Below are positions 11,881 to 24,310 of a stretch of 64,000 nt of DNA, one piece after another; positions within the stretch are counted from its first letter, which is position 1; each line of letters begins with the position of its first letter. The translations under genes and the position numbers were made by a program. The stretch comes from Polydactylus sextarius (Eukaryota; Chordata; Actinopteri; Polynemidae), in NCBI GenBank assembly GCA_016801845.1, contig CM028919.1, positions 11,581,501 through 11,645,500 on the forward strand, read 5' to 3'. The notes under the pieces were generated by a model. It did no database searches. It was not told where the DNA came from and saw only the letters and a list, made by a program, of their open reading frames with translations.

Positions 11881-12340
11881 TGTCCCAGTCCTCCTCTGTG
11901 CTCCTGTCCGTAATTACAGCGGTTAATCTTGTGCTTCTCCCCTGTCTCCTGCCCACTCTCTGCCTTCCTTATTAGCCCTCCCTTGCCCACCTGAGATTTT
12001 TTGTCTTTTTCCTTTCCATTTTTTCCTCTTGTAGTAGCAGAATAGTCCAATCAGTGTTGCCATTGTTTATTGTGATAAGTTGGGATAATGAACAAATGAC
12101 CTGCCACCTGGAGCACTTAGAGCCTGGTGTTAAACTCGGGTTATAAAAACCTCTTCCAGCTCTATTGATTTACTGGCAACATTTGATTGTACCCACGGGG
12201 CAGGGGGCCTGCAAGGCTGCACAGGGCTCTTACTGTTTTACAGTCCTTATTACACCAAACAAATAAATCTCCTGACCATTAATTCACTGCCTGTGCCCTC
12301 ACTCTCCAGACTGATAGGCCAAAAATCAGAAAAGATTCAG
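11880..12340. promoter_or_regulatory. Candidate conserved non-coding block
   Basis: Holds the palindrome GTAATTAC at 11910-11917, a Sox-like CATTGTTT at 12061-12068, and several ATTA cores near 12270-12285. Together with the block at 12480-12990 it forms a repeat-poor kilobase. Regulatory role inferred. Confidence 0.32.
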
Positions 12341-12479
12341 GGTGCTTGGCCAACCCAGACAGATAACTTGGTAGTTAAAGGCAATGTTTCTTTTCCATGT
12401 GCCCCATTCTATATTGGATTAGTAGACAGCAGACAACTTTTAGTGTTCTCGGATTTTATGATCACTGAGGACAAATACA

Positions 12480-12990
12480 TGAGGAAATGATTTGAGTTGG
12501 GCGATCCTGTTTTTTTGCAAACAACGGTCATTATTTCAATATCCTGTGAGGCTTTTTTTACGATGCCCCCGCGGTGCTTTTTTGGCTCCTTCTCTCCTAT
12601 ATATATATATGCAACAAGGACATGGCATCTCACAGTTAACCAAAAAGTCAACCGCAGGGAGAGTCAGACTAGTCTGATTTTTACAACGGAAGGCAATTGT
12701 AAACACTCAGGGGGCCCGACAAATGGAACTGAAGGGAGCATTGCACTGGTCTCAGACCAAAGGCTAAACCAGCGATACATTCAGCCCGGATGGTAATTTG
12801 AGAATGAGGCAATCTGCTTGTAAAACATTAATAAAGGGCTGTCAAATGAAATCCGTTCCACCAATTAATGATTTTAACCTTAGTGTTTGTTGGAATAAGC
12901 GGTGGAAGAGGATCTTGCCTCATCTGCTCAGTAAAAAAAGCTGCAGGCTGTAATGCTGCTGTAAAACGGATGATGTTAATTATTTATGGG
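12480..12990. promoter_or_regulatory. Candidate conserved non-coding block with 14-bp palindrome
   Basis: Unique sequence with CpGs, a short (AT)n run at 12599-12610, a perfect 14-bp palindrome TCAGACTAGTCTGA at 12664-12677 and an AATTAATGATT homeodomain-like cluster at 12863-12873. Overlapping plus-strand frames (up to 99 codons) have no domain. Confidence 0.3.
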
Positions 12991-13058
12991 GATAGACAAG
13001 TTTGTGTACCTTCAAACTATTTCACTCTCCCCCCCTCACACTTACATGCACATCCAGT

Positions 13059-13060
<2 letters not shown>

Positions 13061-13097
<37 letters not shown>
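13061..13097. repeat. (AC)18 microsatellite
   Basis: Thirty-seven bases of perfect AC alternation. Confidence 0.97.
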
Positions 13098-13099
<2 letters not shown>

Positions 13100-13100
<1 letters not shown>

Positions 13101-14740
13101 TATATACCCTGACACAAGCCCTGTAGACCTCAAAATTATATTACACAGTACTGAAGCAGAATGATGAATAAAGTGCTTGCAACACTAGAAGATGAAAGAT
13201 TCCCTGATTAGTTTTTACCAACATGTTTACCATAGTTTGAATCACTACCATACCCGTTGATTAGACTTACGTAATGTAAGTTCAAATGCACTTTCCATCC
13301 TGCCCACTGGTTTCTCTGTGGAAACTGACGTATAATTGTCAGCATATGTGCAACATACGCACATTCTGTGGTTTCACTCACATAACATACACACACACAC
13401 ACAGCAAACACACTCCCATGGAGGATCCTCAGAGTGATGTCACCTGCAAATGAAAGACAAAAAGCTGCCAAACCAACACTAAACTCAGTGATTGGCTCAG
13501 ATTAAAAAGCTTGTTTAGTCGACACAAAATGCACTTGAATAAACACAGTCACATGCATACACAGACGCAGATGCACATGCGTGCATCTGCCTTGACCCAT
13601 ACACAGTGTTATAAGGAATCAGACCTGTGCTCAGAAGTCGTCTTTCAGCTCTGATGTCTTCATAACACAACAGGGACTTCACTGCGAGAGATGCCTGCTT
13701 ATCATGCAGGATGAGCCCTGGCCACAGCATGAAGGTGGCCTTTGAACACTTAAGCTCTACAGGATATATATGGGCTTCAGTGGAAGGTATAGGAGATGTT
13801 GGCTCACAGATACCTCTGACTCCAACTGAAGGATAAATTCTTTCCCCTTGTAGCCAAACACAGCATGTAAATATTCATACACATACATAAGTGTAGCTAT
13901 GATCAGTCAATATTCAATGCAAACATTCGCAGGCAGTATAATCCATCAAAATGTCTCAAAAAATAGTCAGACCAGATCAGAAGTTGCTATCTTACTGCAC
14001 CAAGCATCACCTGGGATTGCTGCCATTATGATGTGCTTAGTCAGGTACTCTAGTCACTGGATAAAAGGCAAGACCACCAGACAGCTAACCAGCTAATCTG
14101 CCGAATACTCTGTTAATCTGACAGGCCTTGTTGAATAATGAATATGTACATTATCACAGAGGGAGGTATCACAGGGGACACAGCGGATCACTTTCCATGT
14201 GTTAGGTGGACATGACATGTCTGTTATCAGCGTGATTTCTAATGAGTTAATTCACAGGTGAGTGTACATTTAGCAGCCCACATGTGTAATTACGACAAAG
14301 GTGAAACTATCTTGATCAAGTACTGTACTTTTGAATCAACCAGCAACGCTGCTGTTACAGTGGGCTGTCAGATACAGCGTTCATACATTAAAGTTTTAGT
14401 AAAAGATAACCTCTAATTGATGTGTATGCTTGTATACATGCATATGTCTTGGCCATTAATGCAGCTCTGAATCTGCCAACAGTCTAATCGCCAATGTAGA
14501 ACAGTATGACCCATGAATGATAAATGAAAGCATGCATGCTGCCATGACAAAAGACCTCATCAGCACCTAACAACAGTAAAGGTCTTTCCATTCCCGATGG
14601 ATGGTTGTTCAGTGATTGTTATCAGCTCTTTTTATGGCACTGATTTAAATTAAATACATATTTTACTGTTTATTGATTTAGGGATTTTTTTTTTCAAAGT
14701 CAATTTGAAAACATCCCACACAGTGTGACATTTTATTGTT
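13100..14740. other. Unique sequence with short AC runs
   Basis: No gene seen. Short (AC) runs near 13389-13402 and a GC/AC-rich patch at 13545-13585 generate small Cys/Ala-rich frames on the minus strand. A 12-bp palindrome AGCATGCATGCT lies at 14529-14540. Confidence 0.5.
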
Positions 14741-16970
14741 TCATTTTCAATTGACAGCCTTTTGTAAAGTTCACACCGAACACCTGACAACAAAGTATCT
14801 ACATCCAGGACCTATTTTCATACATTTCTTTTTATCCTGGTTCCCCTCCCCCCCTTATTGGCCCTCATTTCATTCCATTTCCTTCTGGGATCAGGGCCTG
14901 GCTTTACCTTTCAACCACGACATGCTACCTGTCACAGCACAGAACACACACGCGCACACATCCCTGAGCGTGGTGCAAGAGGCATGTGACATCTGTTCTC
15001 TCTCCGGTGGGCTCCTCATGTCCTCGACCTCATCCACATCGTTTCTGAGCACCTGGGAGGGAGGAGGGGAGGCTGTATGACAAGGGTACATAGTAGAGGA
15101 AAAAGGGGGGATGAAAAGGGGATAGTATGTGTGTGTCTGTGTGTGTTTGCAAGATGGAGGTAGGTGGGGTTACAAAGAGAGAGCAGTCAAGCACAACATC
15201 AGTCAAGACTGCCACCACCCTTCCTCCCACCATCACTAACTTTCCCCTCCATGACCTTGACTTGAGTTTGGTGCTTTTTGACAGCGTAGGGCCTTGTTGA
15301 CAGCAGCTGTGTCTACACACTGTGCCAGATGCACAGAATGTAGCCTACAGTGAGGTGGAAAGCTCAAAGGGTGGAGTGACATAATGTGCTGTACTGTACA
15401 TGCATGCTGAAGAATAGGCTTGCAATTTAGTGACCTCAGTGCTTGAGAGAGTTGGACATGAAGTAAAATAGATAGCTTTGCAAACCCTTTGCAAGCTAGT
15501 AGTTAAAGAATTAAGGGCATGGAAAGCCAAACTAGAACATCAGAGCAGGGAAAGCAAATGAAAACTCCCGAATAACTACTATGGTAGTGCCCTTGAGCAG
15601 CATAACTGCTTGAGTCATACTGCTTAGCAGCAACAGTAACCATTATGGCTTGCCACTGAAGCCAGTGCAAAACTGCCTTGAGGTGCAGCTCCAGTAATGG
15701 CTGGTAAAGGCTGGCTCCAAAGAACTCTGCATTAGTCTACACTGGCACAGGAAAATTGTAGCGATATAAGACAAGTACACTGGGTTCTCAAAAACTAATT
15801 TATATTCTGTGTTTCTGTCCTCATTTGCGTTGAGGGCAGTTGTGATGGTTACCGTTTCAAAACTTTGGAACATAAACTTGTGGGTGTTATTCGCTCAGTC
15901 CACATTTTCAGTCATTACGGCTCAGTTTTTGACCATAATAAGCAAGTTTTCTGTCAAGTAAATCAATACAAAGTGTGCTATACTGTATGTAACATTAGAC
16001 CAGAGTCTGCAGCCACATGGTTCTTAGGTGCAAATGTGATTTGAGTCAACAAAACTACAAACGCTGCTGCGCTGAACCAAATCAGTTTGGTTGAAGGATT
16101 AAATACTAAATCAATGAGCTGGAAGATGCTATAACCATATGTGCAACTAAAATGAACTGCTGAGCTGGTGACTATTTTCTGTGAGTTTGTGTTTAAAGTC
16201 GACCCTTTTGTCACACACAATAATTTGATCCATCATTTTAGAAATGTTTGTTATAGCTGCTTAAACAAAATGAAGTTGTTTTTAATTCTTGAACAAGCCA
16301 GTGTCTCTTTAATTTAGTCTAATGTATTCTCTTCTCCTCTCCATAGTCATATGTCATAGTTCCATGGTGTGAGAAGTGTATCTGCCTGAAGCAGAGCCTG
16401 TGTCTGTTTAGCACATTGACTCAGCAGGGTCATGGGTTCATTGGCTCAGTCTCAGCTCCCTAACAGCCTTTTCAAATCATTAAGTAATGAAGTGGGTGCC
16501 ATTCAAAAATAAATGCATCCACAAGCCAGGATCCTTTCATGTTTCAAACCATAAATACATTTGGATTTTCCTCAGAGCCAGTGTACCTATCAAAGCCATT
16601 TCCAACATCTGTTATCCCTCCTAAAAAAGTGTGAGACACTGGGCCAATTGCTGTAGCTGTGCATCAAAGTGTTTTATAATGCACGGGATACAAGGCAGTT
16701 ATGCTTACTTTTTCTTAATTTGTTAATTGATTATTGCCTAATCTGTCAAAGATCCTGGCTCGGAGCCCTGGTGGCTGAATGTACTGTGGTTCTGTTTGAA
16801 GTAACGGAAAACACACAAACACAAGCACGCTGGCACATAGAGAAACACACAAACACACAGCGAGATAAGCCAACCCGCAGATGTAAGTCTCTTGATACTT
16901 GCTGATTATTGTGAGTTCAGCCACTGCTGACCTTGGCACACATATCCATAGCAAGCCCCCCTCCCTTTTC
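14740..16970. other. Unique non-coding sequence
   Basis: No gene or clear mobile element. C/T-rich at 14830-14890. A Maf/NF-E2-like TGACTCAGCA at 16417-16426 is the only striking word. Frames of 114 and 96 codons around 14736-15320 have no domain. Confidence 0.5.
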
Positions 16971-16979
16971 ATCCATTTC

Positions 16980-17480
16980 TCCTTCTTTCTCTCTCTTCCC
17001 TCTCTTAGGAGTGGCCCCTAGCCTGCAGCTTATTGGGGGGCCTGGAGCCAGCTTCCCATCTCAGACAGACCCTAATCTGGGAGGCAAATGATAAGGCTGA
17101 GGTTTACAGGAGGGGCTTTGCACACTCACCAAAATTTGCATTTAAAGGCCCTCAAGTAATCTTTAGGCTTATTTAAATCTCAGCAAGACACTAGCAGGAG
17201 AGACGGAGGGAAGGAAATTCTGCGGATCCACCTCCAGTGTTTCTTTCCCATGGTAGGCCAAATCCCCATCATAAATGAGCGAGGATGTGGATAGCTATGC
17301 CGCTTTCACAGCAGCCTGTGTCTGTATTATCAATGGTATTTAATTGAATCAGAATTATTTTTGCTCTTCGTGTCCAAATAAAACCACCACAAAAGCTTTA
17401 ACCATCAATGGCAATGCAGAGCTGTTTGTGGAAAAAAAAATCTATTTCTGCCAGAGGAATATGAAGCTATTGACATACAG
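16980..17480. promoter_or_regulatory. Strong candidate conserved non-coding block
   Basis: About 500 bp of complex, repeat-free sequence beginning after a CT-rich lead-in. It contains a perfect POU octamer ATTTGCAT at 17134-17141, a TTAATTGAATCAGAATTA stretch near 17341-17358 and a run of CpGs. One of the most enhancer-like parts of the window by eye. Confidence 0.35.
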
Positions 17481-18870
17481 TTGGCTGAGCAAGAATGGAG
17501 TGTGGAGGTTTTTGCTTGTTTGTTTGTCTGATTGTTTTACATGGGTGGGTTTGACTGTAATTTTTCATGTGCTCTTTGTTCACATGATTATAATAAATAT
17601 GAAAGAAATATTTGCATGTGTTTTACACCCACAAAGGATGGCTGTTGTGTGACCACCTAAGCAAGACGTTATCACCATCAAACTTGCACCTCTGTTATGT
17701 TTATTCTAATTATGTTTTTCACCAGTTGGAATTATTCATTCTACGAACGGACAAAAATGGAAGGCACAATAATGAAAACACCAAACAGTTGCTTGGATGT
17801 ATATCCTGTCCCAATTTTTGTTTAAGTGTGTGCATATTTAGCAAGCAGCTGCAGCTATACAGGCTACTGTATTGCTGTCAGCATATTCGCTAGTTTACTG
17901 GCATCGCATCCTGCTGTATGTATACCATAACAGCACAATGCTTCTGCTCAGCCAATTCGTGTCAGCGTCAGGAGGGTTATTTTCAGTGTGGGACTGTATG
18001 CACATCCTACACAACCAGAAGGGATTTGAAAGATTAATCCTCACCTTTCCAACTGAATGTATGTAATTTGGTTTGACAAACACCAGCCCTACAGGGACGT
18101 TTTCTTCATTAATACTTGACAATGTGCCTTGCATCTCAGGCCTGAGGAGATGTAGTGGTGTGACGGACGAGAGCATTACAGTGACCCAGATACAATCTTT
18201 CTTTCTTTACTTGCAAGCTTTTAACACTAAGTGTGGCACCTGTGACACAAAATTCAGGTGAGAGCAACAAAGATGGGGCCTCACATCCAAAACTCGATCT
18301 GATGAGCCTCTCAAGACTAAATCTAAAATATTAAAGATGGCTAAGAGGTAAGAGAAGTAATTTCTGAAGGGTAACAACCTTATGCATAATATTTCCTAAC
18401 TGTATGCAACACTTGTCTAGTTCATTTTAATGTAACAATGTTTTAGGGATTTGAAGACCACAGTCTGCAAAGTTTCCTGCAAGTAACTCTGAGGGTGATG
18501 TTATGGTGGTCCCTCACTAGAGGAAAACTGCATATTGTGGATCGATTGGCCCCTCCCTCCTGACAGTCTAGAGGTATTGAGTTAGCAAATAGATTGGGGA
18601 ATTTTAAATCTTTCCTTAGCTGCAGTGTCACCAATTGGAAGACAAAAAATAAAACTTTATTTATACATCCAACCATACCAGAAGAAAAATATATGCCATG
18701 CGATTTAAGTTTTTCTATATATAAAAGAAACGAAACATGATTTCTCAATTACTAAACCTTGAAGAAATCACTGTTGTTCTTGTGTTTTAAGTACATGGGC
18801 CAGACATCACCAATCGAACAGGCCTGGTGGGTCCAGCACCATGTAGGTCCTAGAGTTCCTAAGTAAAATT
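17480..18870. other. Unique non-coding sequence
   Basis: No gene seen. Frames of 93-102 codons occur but none has a domain. A second perfect octamer ATTTGCAT is at 17610-17617. Confidence 0.5.
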
Positions 18871-18871
18871 G

Positions 18872-19045
18872 GTTATCTCTAGACAGAGCCAGGCTCATGT
18901 TTCCCCTCTTCCCAGTTCTTATAATAATCTAAGCTCACTGGCTACAATTTTTTATTTACCAGACAAATATGATCTTCTCATCTAACTGTCAGCAAGAAAC
19001 CAAACAAGAATATTCTTGAATTTCCCGTGCCACATATTGTTTTAA
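18872..19045 (-). mobile_element. Decayed copy of a common fish interspersed repeat
   Basis: The words GACAGAGCCAGGCT (18890-18903), TTTCCCC, and GATCTTCTCATCTAACTGTC followed by AGCAAGAAA at about 18970-19000 are those I remember from a very abundant interspersed repeat of percomorph fish, usually seen as '...agacagagccaggctagctgtttccccc...' to '...atttcccaaaatgtcgaactattcctttaa'. This copy is degenerate and lacks both ends. I do not know its formal family name; it behaves like a non-autonomous DNA element. Strand is given relative to a consensus read from its TTAAAGG end. Confidence 0.6.
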
Positions 19046-20800
19046 ATCTGTAAACTTTTTCTTAGTTCAGTGTATTTCCTTCACCACAGGATTAAATAAA
19101 CTCCACGGAGGGAAATGAAAACTATAAAATACAAATCACACTATTTATCAAACCAACAATATGAATAACAATGTTAAAGCACATGAAAAGGCTAAACCTG
19201 GTGTCATATTTAATATTCTGCCTGATTTTTCTCTTTTGCATAACTCTCTTCACAGCCTGAAGATGGGTCAAATCAAGCTCATGCATATAAAAGCCACTGC
19301 CCTAGGCAAAGATTTAACCAGCCCATATGAGTCTCACTGCTCTGTGTAACAGGAAAAAAAGTAAAACCCACACACACATACACACTTGCTGCCATTCCAG
19401 CTCTGAGAAATACGATGAGAAGCAAGAAAAGACCTGGACAGAAACCCCCCTCCCTGTCCATCTTAAAAACTAACCGTTAGCTTGGCTTCCCAGTCACACT
19501 GTGGAGACCCTGCTCACTCTTCCATGCCACAGCCACTTCCTGCTGGCTCTAAACAATGCAGACTCCATTTGGGCCGCCGTAATGGCTGACTGCTTGACAT
19601 AACCCTTGTCAGTGAGAGCTGAGATAGGTGACACTTGACAGATGTGTAATTGCTGGAAGAGCTCACTGACAGGTGGATGAGCTTAAAGACACCTGATATG
19701 CTTTTGACGCAAGGGATTACACCTTTAAGCAGAGCCAGCATCCCTTGGTGTTTTTGCTTCTTTTTTTCCCTTGTGTATTTCAAGTAGAAAAAAAAACTGC
19801 TGGGGTAATCTATTCAATATGAAATTGGTATGATTTGTTTGAGCCAAGATATGAGCCAAGTGTTACAGCGAGAAAGGTTAAGTCTTACGCAATAACCCTC
19901 TTTAATATATCCAGATGTACATTCTCAGTAAGGTAGTGTATGGTTTTGAAATAATTTCAGTGGGCTTGTAAAGTCTGCACTAAGGCATGATAGCTTTCTC
20001 TCTCAGGTCAGCCCAGGTGATGTGGTACCAGAAGCCGGAGATAACACTCCACCCCTATAAAAGACAGGAAGTGAGATAAACATTCACTCCTTGATTAGGA
20101 GCAGGGTGTGGGCTGCCATGTGGGAGGTAGTGCAGTCATAGGGGTGAAACAGTAAGATGTGAATGGGTGTATGTGTGTGTGTGTGTGTGTGTGTAGAGGG
20201 TTTGTGTTTTATGTGTGGGACTGTAATGCAAATCAATGATCTCCTTCAGTGCAGAGCAGAACGGCACAATGCCTGCACACACCTGTCCATCATTCAACAT
20301 CTTCTGTTCCACCTCTTGAAGATGGAAAAAAAAACGCTTTAGCTCACAGTCAAGGGGTTGAAAGCAGGGGAGGGGAGCAATGGAGGTGTGCTTAGAGGCC
20401 CAGACATTCACTTTTCTTTTTCCTTGCTGACAAGACCATGTTATTACAACTGCAGTTACTAAATTGGGAGGAGGGAGACCGATGCTTTTGGATCTGACCT
20501 CAATTGCACTGGCACACTATCTCAACCAAAGTCTCATTTCACAGAGAAAGACAGTGGAAAGAGAGGAGAAATTGACAATATCTTTTGTACCATCATGCAT
20601 AGACAGCGTATAGAGATTTAGTGATGATATGGGGGGGGTTGGTGGTGGTGGCTCTAGTTGCACCCCAGAAGCTCAGCTGAGTTCACTGGGGGTATTTTCA
20701 CTTATAATTGGGGTAGCTTTCATCTTGCCTGCCAAAAGGCGTAGCAGTGAAGAAGAGCACCAAGAGGGAGCTATCACTTCCCCTATTTCCTGGCCCCAGA
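19045..20800. other. Unique sequence with a GT microsatellite
   Basis: No gene seen. Holds the (GT)n at 20172-20194 and a G-rich patch at 20630-20655. Minus-strand frames of 89-91 codons lack domains. Confidence 0.5.
20172..20194. repeat. (GT)11 microsatellite
   Basis: Twenty-three bases of perfect TG alternation. Confidence 0.95.
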
Positions 20801-21140
20801 CAAAGGCACCCAGGCAGGCAGCCTGCTGAAGATGATGTATTTCTGATCAAAGAGCCTGGAGTTGTCAGCAGCCCAGGCTAGCGCAGCAACCTGATTGCTC
20901 CTGGATAGATTTGTCCCTTTGATCAGTGCAGACTCTGACTGCAGGCTCTGTTTATGCAAAGAAAAGACGGTAGAGCGAAATCTACCCAGTGTTATGTGGA
21001 AACAGACTCTGGGCTGGGGGAAGGACTTTTGCTTCGGGATACGTTGGCTCACACAATAATACAGGATGATATCTGTTATAATTACCGCTAATGAGATAAC
21101 ATTGCAAGAAGCCTTTTCTGCAACTTGTTGCTGTGATGCT
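20800..21140. promoter_or_regulatory. Candidate conserved non-coding block
   Basis: Repeat-free, balanced sequence with an octamer-like ATGCAAA at 20954-20960 and an ATAATTACCGCTAATGAG cluster at 21078-21095 carrying two homeodomain-type cores. Inferred regulatory texture only. Confidence 0.32.
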
Positions 21141-22130
21141 TTTGTGCTGACAGCAAAAAAATCTCACTAGTATATAACTCTTGATGAGCTGATAAGATTC
21201 TGTGTCTAATTACTATCACATACATCAGATATAAGACCGAGATAATGTAACATATTTGAACAAGTGATATTTTTACAAAATGATCCGTTTGTTGCACTGT
21301 GCAAACATCTTACCCATAATGCAAATAACCACTGGCTATGAATTTATGTGGACTTGAAAAGGAACATAATTTTGTCATAATATATTGATGTATATTTTAA
21401 TTCAAGATTAGTCCTATAACTGCATAACAGGGAAATATTAATGCCATCAGTCTGCAGGATTGTACCTACAAATCCCACTGTGACCTCGGTTGTGTTTCAA
21501 CTGAGGGGAACACTCTTCTTGTACATGGCTACATAGGTTCAAACGCTAAAATGTCAAACACACTTGACTTTAAAATACTTGAGTAAGGTTATGTTTGGGT
21601 GTGAGTAGCAACATGAAACATCAGGAGACTTAGGCTGCGAGACTTGAGATGTCCAAAGGGGGAACTTCCCAGTTCACTGTATAGTCACTACTAGTTTTTT
21701 TTATGCCAGTCACTCAGTGCCAAATTCACTGTTGAAGCAGTGAAAATGATTGTTGACATATTTTAAAGCAATCTAGACAATATGTACATAAATACATATT
21801 TAATTACAGCTGTCATAATATTTCTAGAAAGACAGAAAAATAAAAAAGAACAGTCAGCATCGCATTCATCTTTTTTTCCTTCCTCCTGAATATTAGATAA
21901 GTTCAGGTCAGCGCTTCCAGGGACATCAGCCTTTTCTGTTTTTTCCATCATGTTAAACATTTAAAAGCTACAGCTCTGCACGAGAGACGCCAAAGTCAAG
22001 GTTAATTTATGGATGCACAATACTTTGTATTGAGTTTTACATTTCTTTTACTCATTTTTTTTATTTATTTATTTTTGTTGTGTTGATGACAGGTGGTATT
22101 TAAAGAGGTTTCAGGCACATGCATACATAC
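21140..22130. other. AT-rich unique sequence
   Basis: No gene seen. Octamer ATGCAAAT at 21319-21326. T/ATTT-rich run at 22055-22076. Confidence 0.5.
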
Positions 22131-22340
22131 AGTTTAAGTCGGAGGAAGGAGGGCTGAGTCGTTATGTAAGCTGTGATTAACATCTGACGGCTGCATTTGG
22201 GTCAAACAGTGATGGGTAATTCAGGTCATTTCTGACAGCTGATGAAAACAGAAATCATCATGGCGGGTGGTGGGCGTAATTATGTATTTATGAGTAGAAG
22301 AGGACCTTGGGGGTAGCAAGCAGAAGAGATGAGCGCATAA
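22130..22340. promoter_or_regulatory. Candidate conserved non-coding block
   Basis: A short complex stretch with TAATTA at 22277-22282 within a GCGTAATTATGTATTTATGAG context, as seen in homeobox-bound enhancers. No repeat, no frame of note. Confidence 0.28.
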
Positions 22341-22850
22341 AGAGAAGTGCCTGAGTGCTGCCTTGCTACTGTAATGACAGCTCATTTCCCTGTGTGGATG
22401 TTTTTCTCAGCTCGGCACCAAGCTTTTGTTAGTCCCACCAGCTTACTGTACCTGCCAGCCAAAGCTTTTATGGACAATACAGGAGGGTTAAGTGTTGTAT
22501 TATTAAGGGATGAATGGTCTGCAGAGACACCCAGCTTAGGAAGAGGAAAGCGTGTAGGTCTTACCCAAAGGGCCTCCATGCCAGCTTGTTTGTGTTGTGA
22601 GAAACACTGCTGGGGTTTAGGCAGATTTAAAGATGCATTTGATGTTGAATTATTGCATATGGAGTTTATGCACAGGTACATACATAAAATAACCTGCAGT
22701 CTCATTGTTCTGTGTGCATTACATAAATATGTGCAAAACTTATATTCATATTTAATTATATTTGGAAAAATGTTGCATTATTATACATAAATTTGTATTT
22801 ATATCTTAGTCTCTTTAACTTCATCGTGCCACTCAAATATACAGGTCATG
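22340..22850. other. Non-coding, with a 147-codon chance frame
   Basis: The plus-strand frame 22347-22790 is the second longest ATG-started frame in the window outside low-complexity DNA, but the predicted protein has no domain, signal or family resemblance, and the C-terminal half is translated from AT-rich sequence. Treated as chance. A 107-codon antisense frame overlaps it. Confidence 0.5.
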
Positions 22851-23260
22851 GGCCCCAGAGAGAATAGACATTGAACTGAAAAGGGAGGATGGATAAAGCT
22901 GAATGCAAATAACCCTGGAGTTAAATCAAAGCCATCTTCAAATCAAACCCCCAGCAACGCTCTCTCCTTTCTCCGTCAATCCACTGTGACATTTGTGATA
23001 TGGGCAACACTTTCAATCTATGGCTGCCTACTCCATTGGCCATGTAAAGTTTAATGAGCACCTTTTGTGGAGTGATATGAATAATGTATACATTACAGAG
23101 CTTTAAAGTGCCTATGGTGCATCTGTCTCCGCGATGGACGCAAGCTGCGGAAAGGACCAGTGAAAATTAAAAAGCCTGAGGGTAAAGAAGGCGAGAGATA
23201 GAAAAAGCGAAAAGTTGAAGGCAGTCACATTAATTTGACTGCGTCAATGTGCCACTTCCA
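22850..23260. promoter_or_regulatory. Candidate conserved non-coding block with POU octamer
   Basis: Contains the perfect octamer ATGCAAAT at 22903-22910, an ATTGGCCATG word near 23035-23044 and several AATGTAT/TTAATG words. Repeat-free. Regulatory role inferred. Confidence 0.33.
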
Positions 23261-23860
23261 ATGCAGAGTAGAAGTCATCAGCGCAAGCACAGGACTTGCC
23301 AGCCCCAACCCCCCTGCCCCTTTCCACACAATCTATCTCAAGTCTGTTGCTCATCTGTGTCAACCTGCTCCTCACATCAGGAATTGAACACGCAGTGATA
23401 TGGAGGGGAGGGAGAATGTTTTCTTGGAAATTCTGAAGAGCGCAGCAGGTGATGGGAGGAAAACACAAGTCAGTATAAAACAGACAATCCTGTTCCTGCA
23501 CTCCTGCAGATAGCATTGATCTGTGAGCAGAGCAGAATGGAGATGCAGCGTTCTCTGAATGACAAGCTCACCGCTGTAAAGGAAAAGTGTTAAAAAGACT
23601 CAAACGGTGCACTTTAAACACAAAACATAAGAGGAGCGGAGGAAAGTACGTACTTCAAAGTTCACTGTAACTGAGGCAAGAAAATAAATTATTTGAAAAA
23701 ACATTACAACCAATGTTTTAGGAGTTATCTCTTTGAAAATACAATGAAAAAGAAAGGCAGGTTAATTGTCTCATACACTCGATGTTATAATTTTTTTCTC
23801 CCGTAACACGCTCTGAAATCTTAATGTAAGAGAAGTACCCAGGCCTTTAACCTCTAAGAG
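23260..23860. other. Unique non-coding sequence
   Basis: No gene or repeat family seen. A 90-codon minus-strand frame (23244-23516) has no domain. Confidence 0.5.
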
Positions 23861-24310
23861 CATTACAGAAATAGCCTTTCCTTTCCAGCCCGCTCCATTC
23901 TTTGCTCATCCAGACTGCTCCGTCACAAACCCATTGGCCAAGACCTCACTGACAAAATTAGAAATCTCCTGCGCACCCCCATTCAAGAGATTGGTGGGCC
24001 TCTATCTTCTTGAGATCTGCTCTCTGTTGAATAAGCAATGAAGCGTTCCCTCTTCACTTGTCCACACCACGCTGGCCTAAGCGACCCGTCTCTCCCTTAC
24101 CCTTTCTCCCCCGTCCCTTACCCCTTCTCCCCTCCCCGTCACCCCCTGCCCCAGGTTTCCATCACCACAGATTGACCCTCCCTATTCCTCATTCCACCCC
24201 CACCGCCCCCCTCAGTCCTCGCTCTCAGCCGACACAGACACACAAAAGAAGGCTCCGGCTTAGTGGCCTTGTGATGGATGCATTTTCATAGGCCAATCTC
24301 TGTTATCTTG
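23860..24310. promoter_or_regulatory. Candidate regulatory block, C-rich centre
   Basis: CCATTGGCCA at 23931-23940 (CCAAT/NF1-like) lies in complex sequence. It is followed by a strongly C/T-rich stretch at 24088-24215. Pro/Ser-rich frames here reflect composition. Confidence 0.25.

Noticed and set aside
13061..13097. CRISPR-like short repeats
   Set aside because: Plain AC microsatellite; no spacers.
15585..15625. SINE core-like 'gtgcccttgagca'
   Set aside because: Isolated match of about a dozen bases without tRNA head or tail.
16400..16450. tRNA/SINE-like 'tttagcac...gggttcat' stretch
   Set aside because: Only loosely fits both boxes; no SINE core follows.
22347..22790. 147-codon plus-strand frame
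   Set aside because: No domain or family resemblance, and the last third comes from AT-rich DNA; expected by chance in 64 kb.
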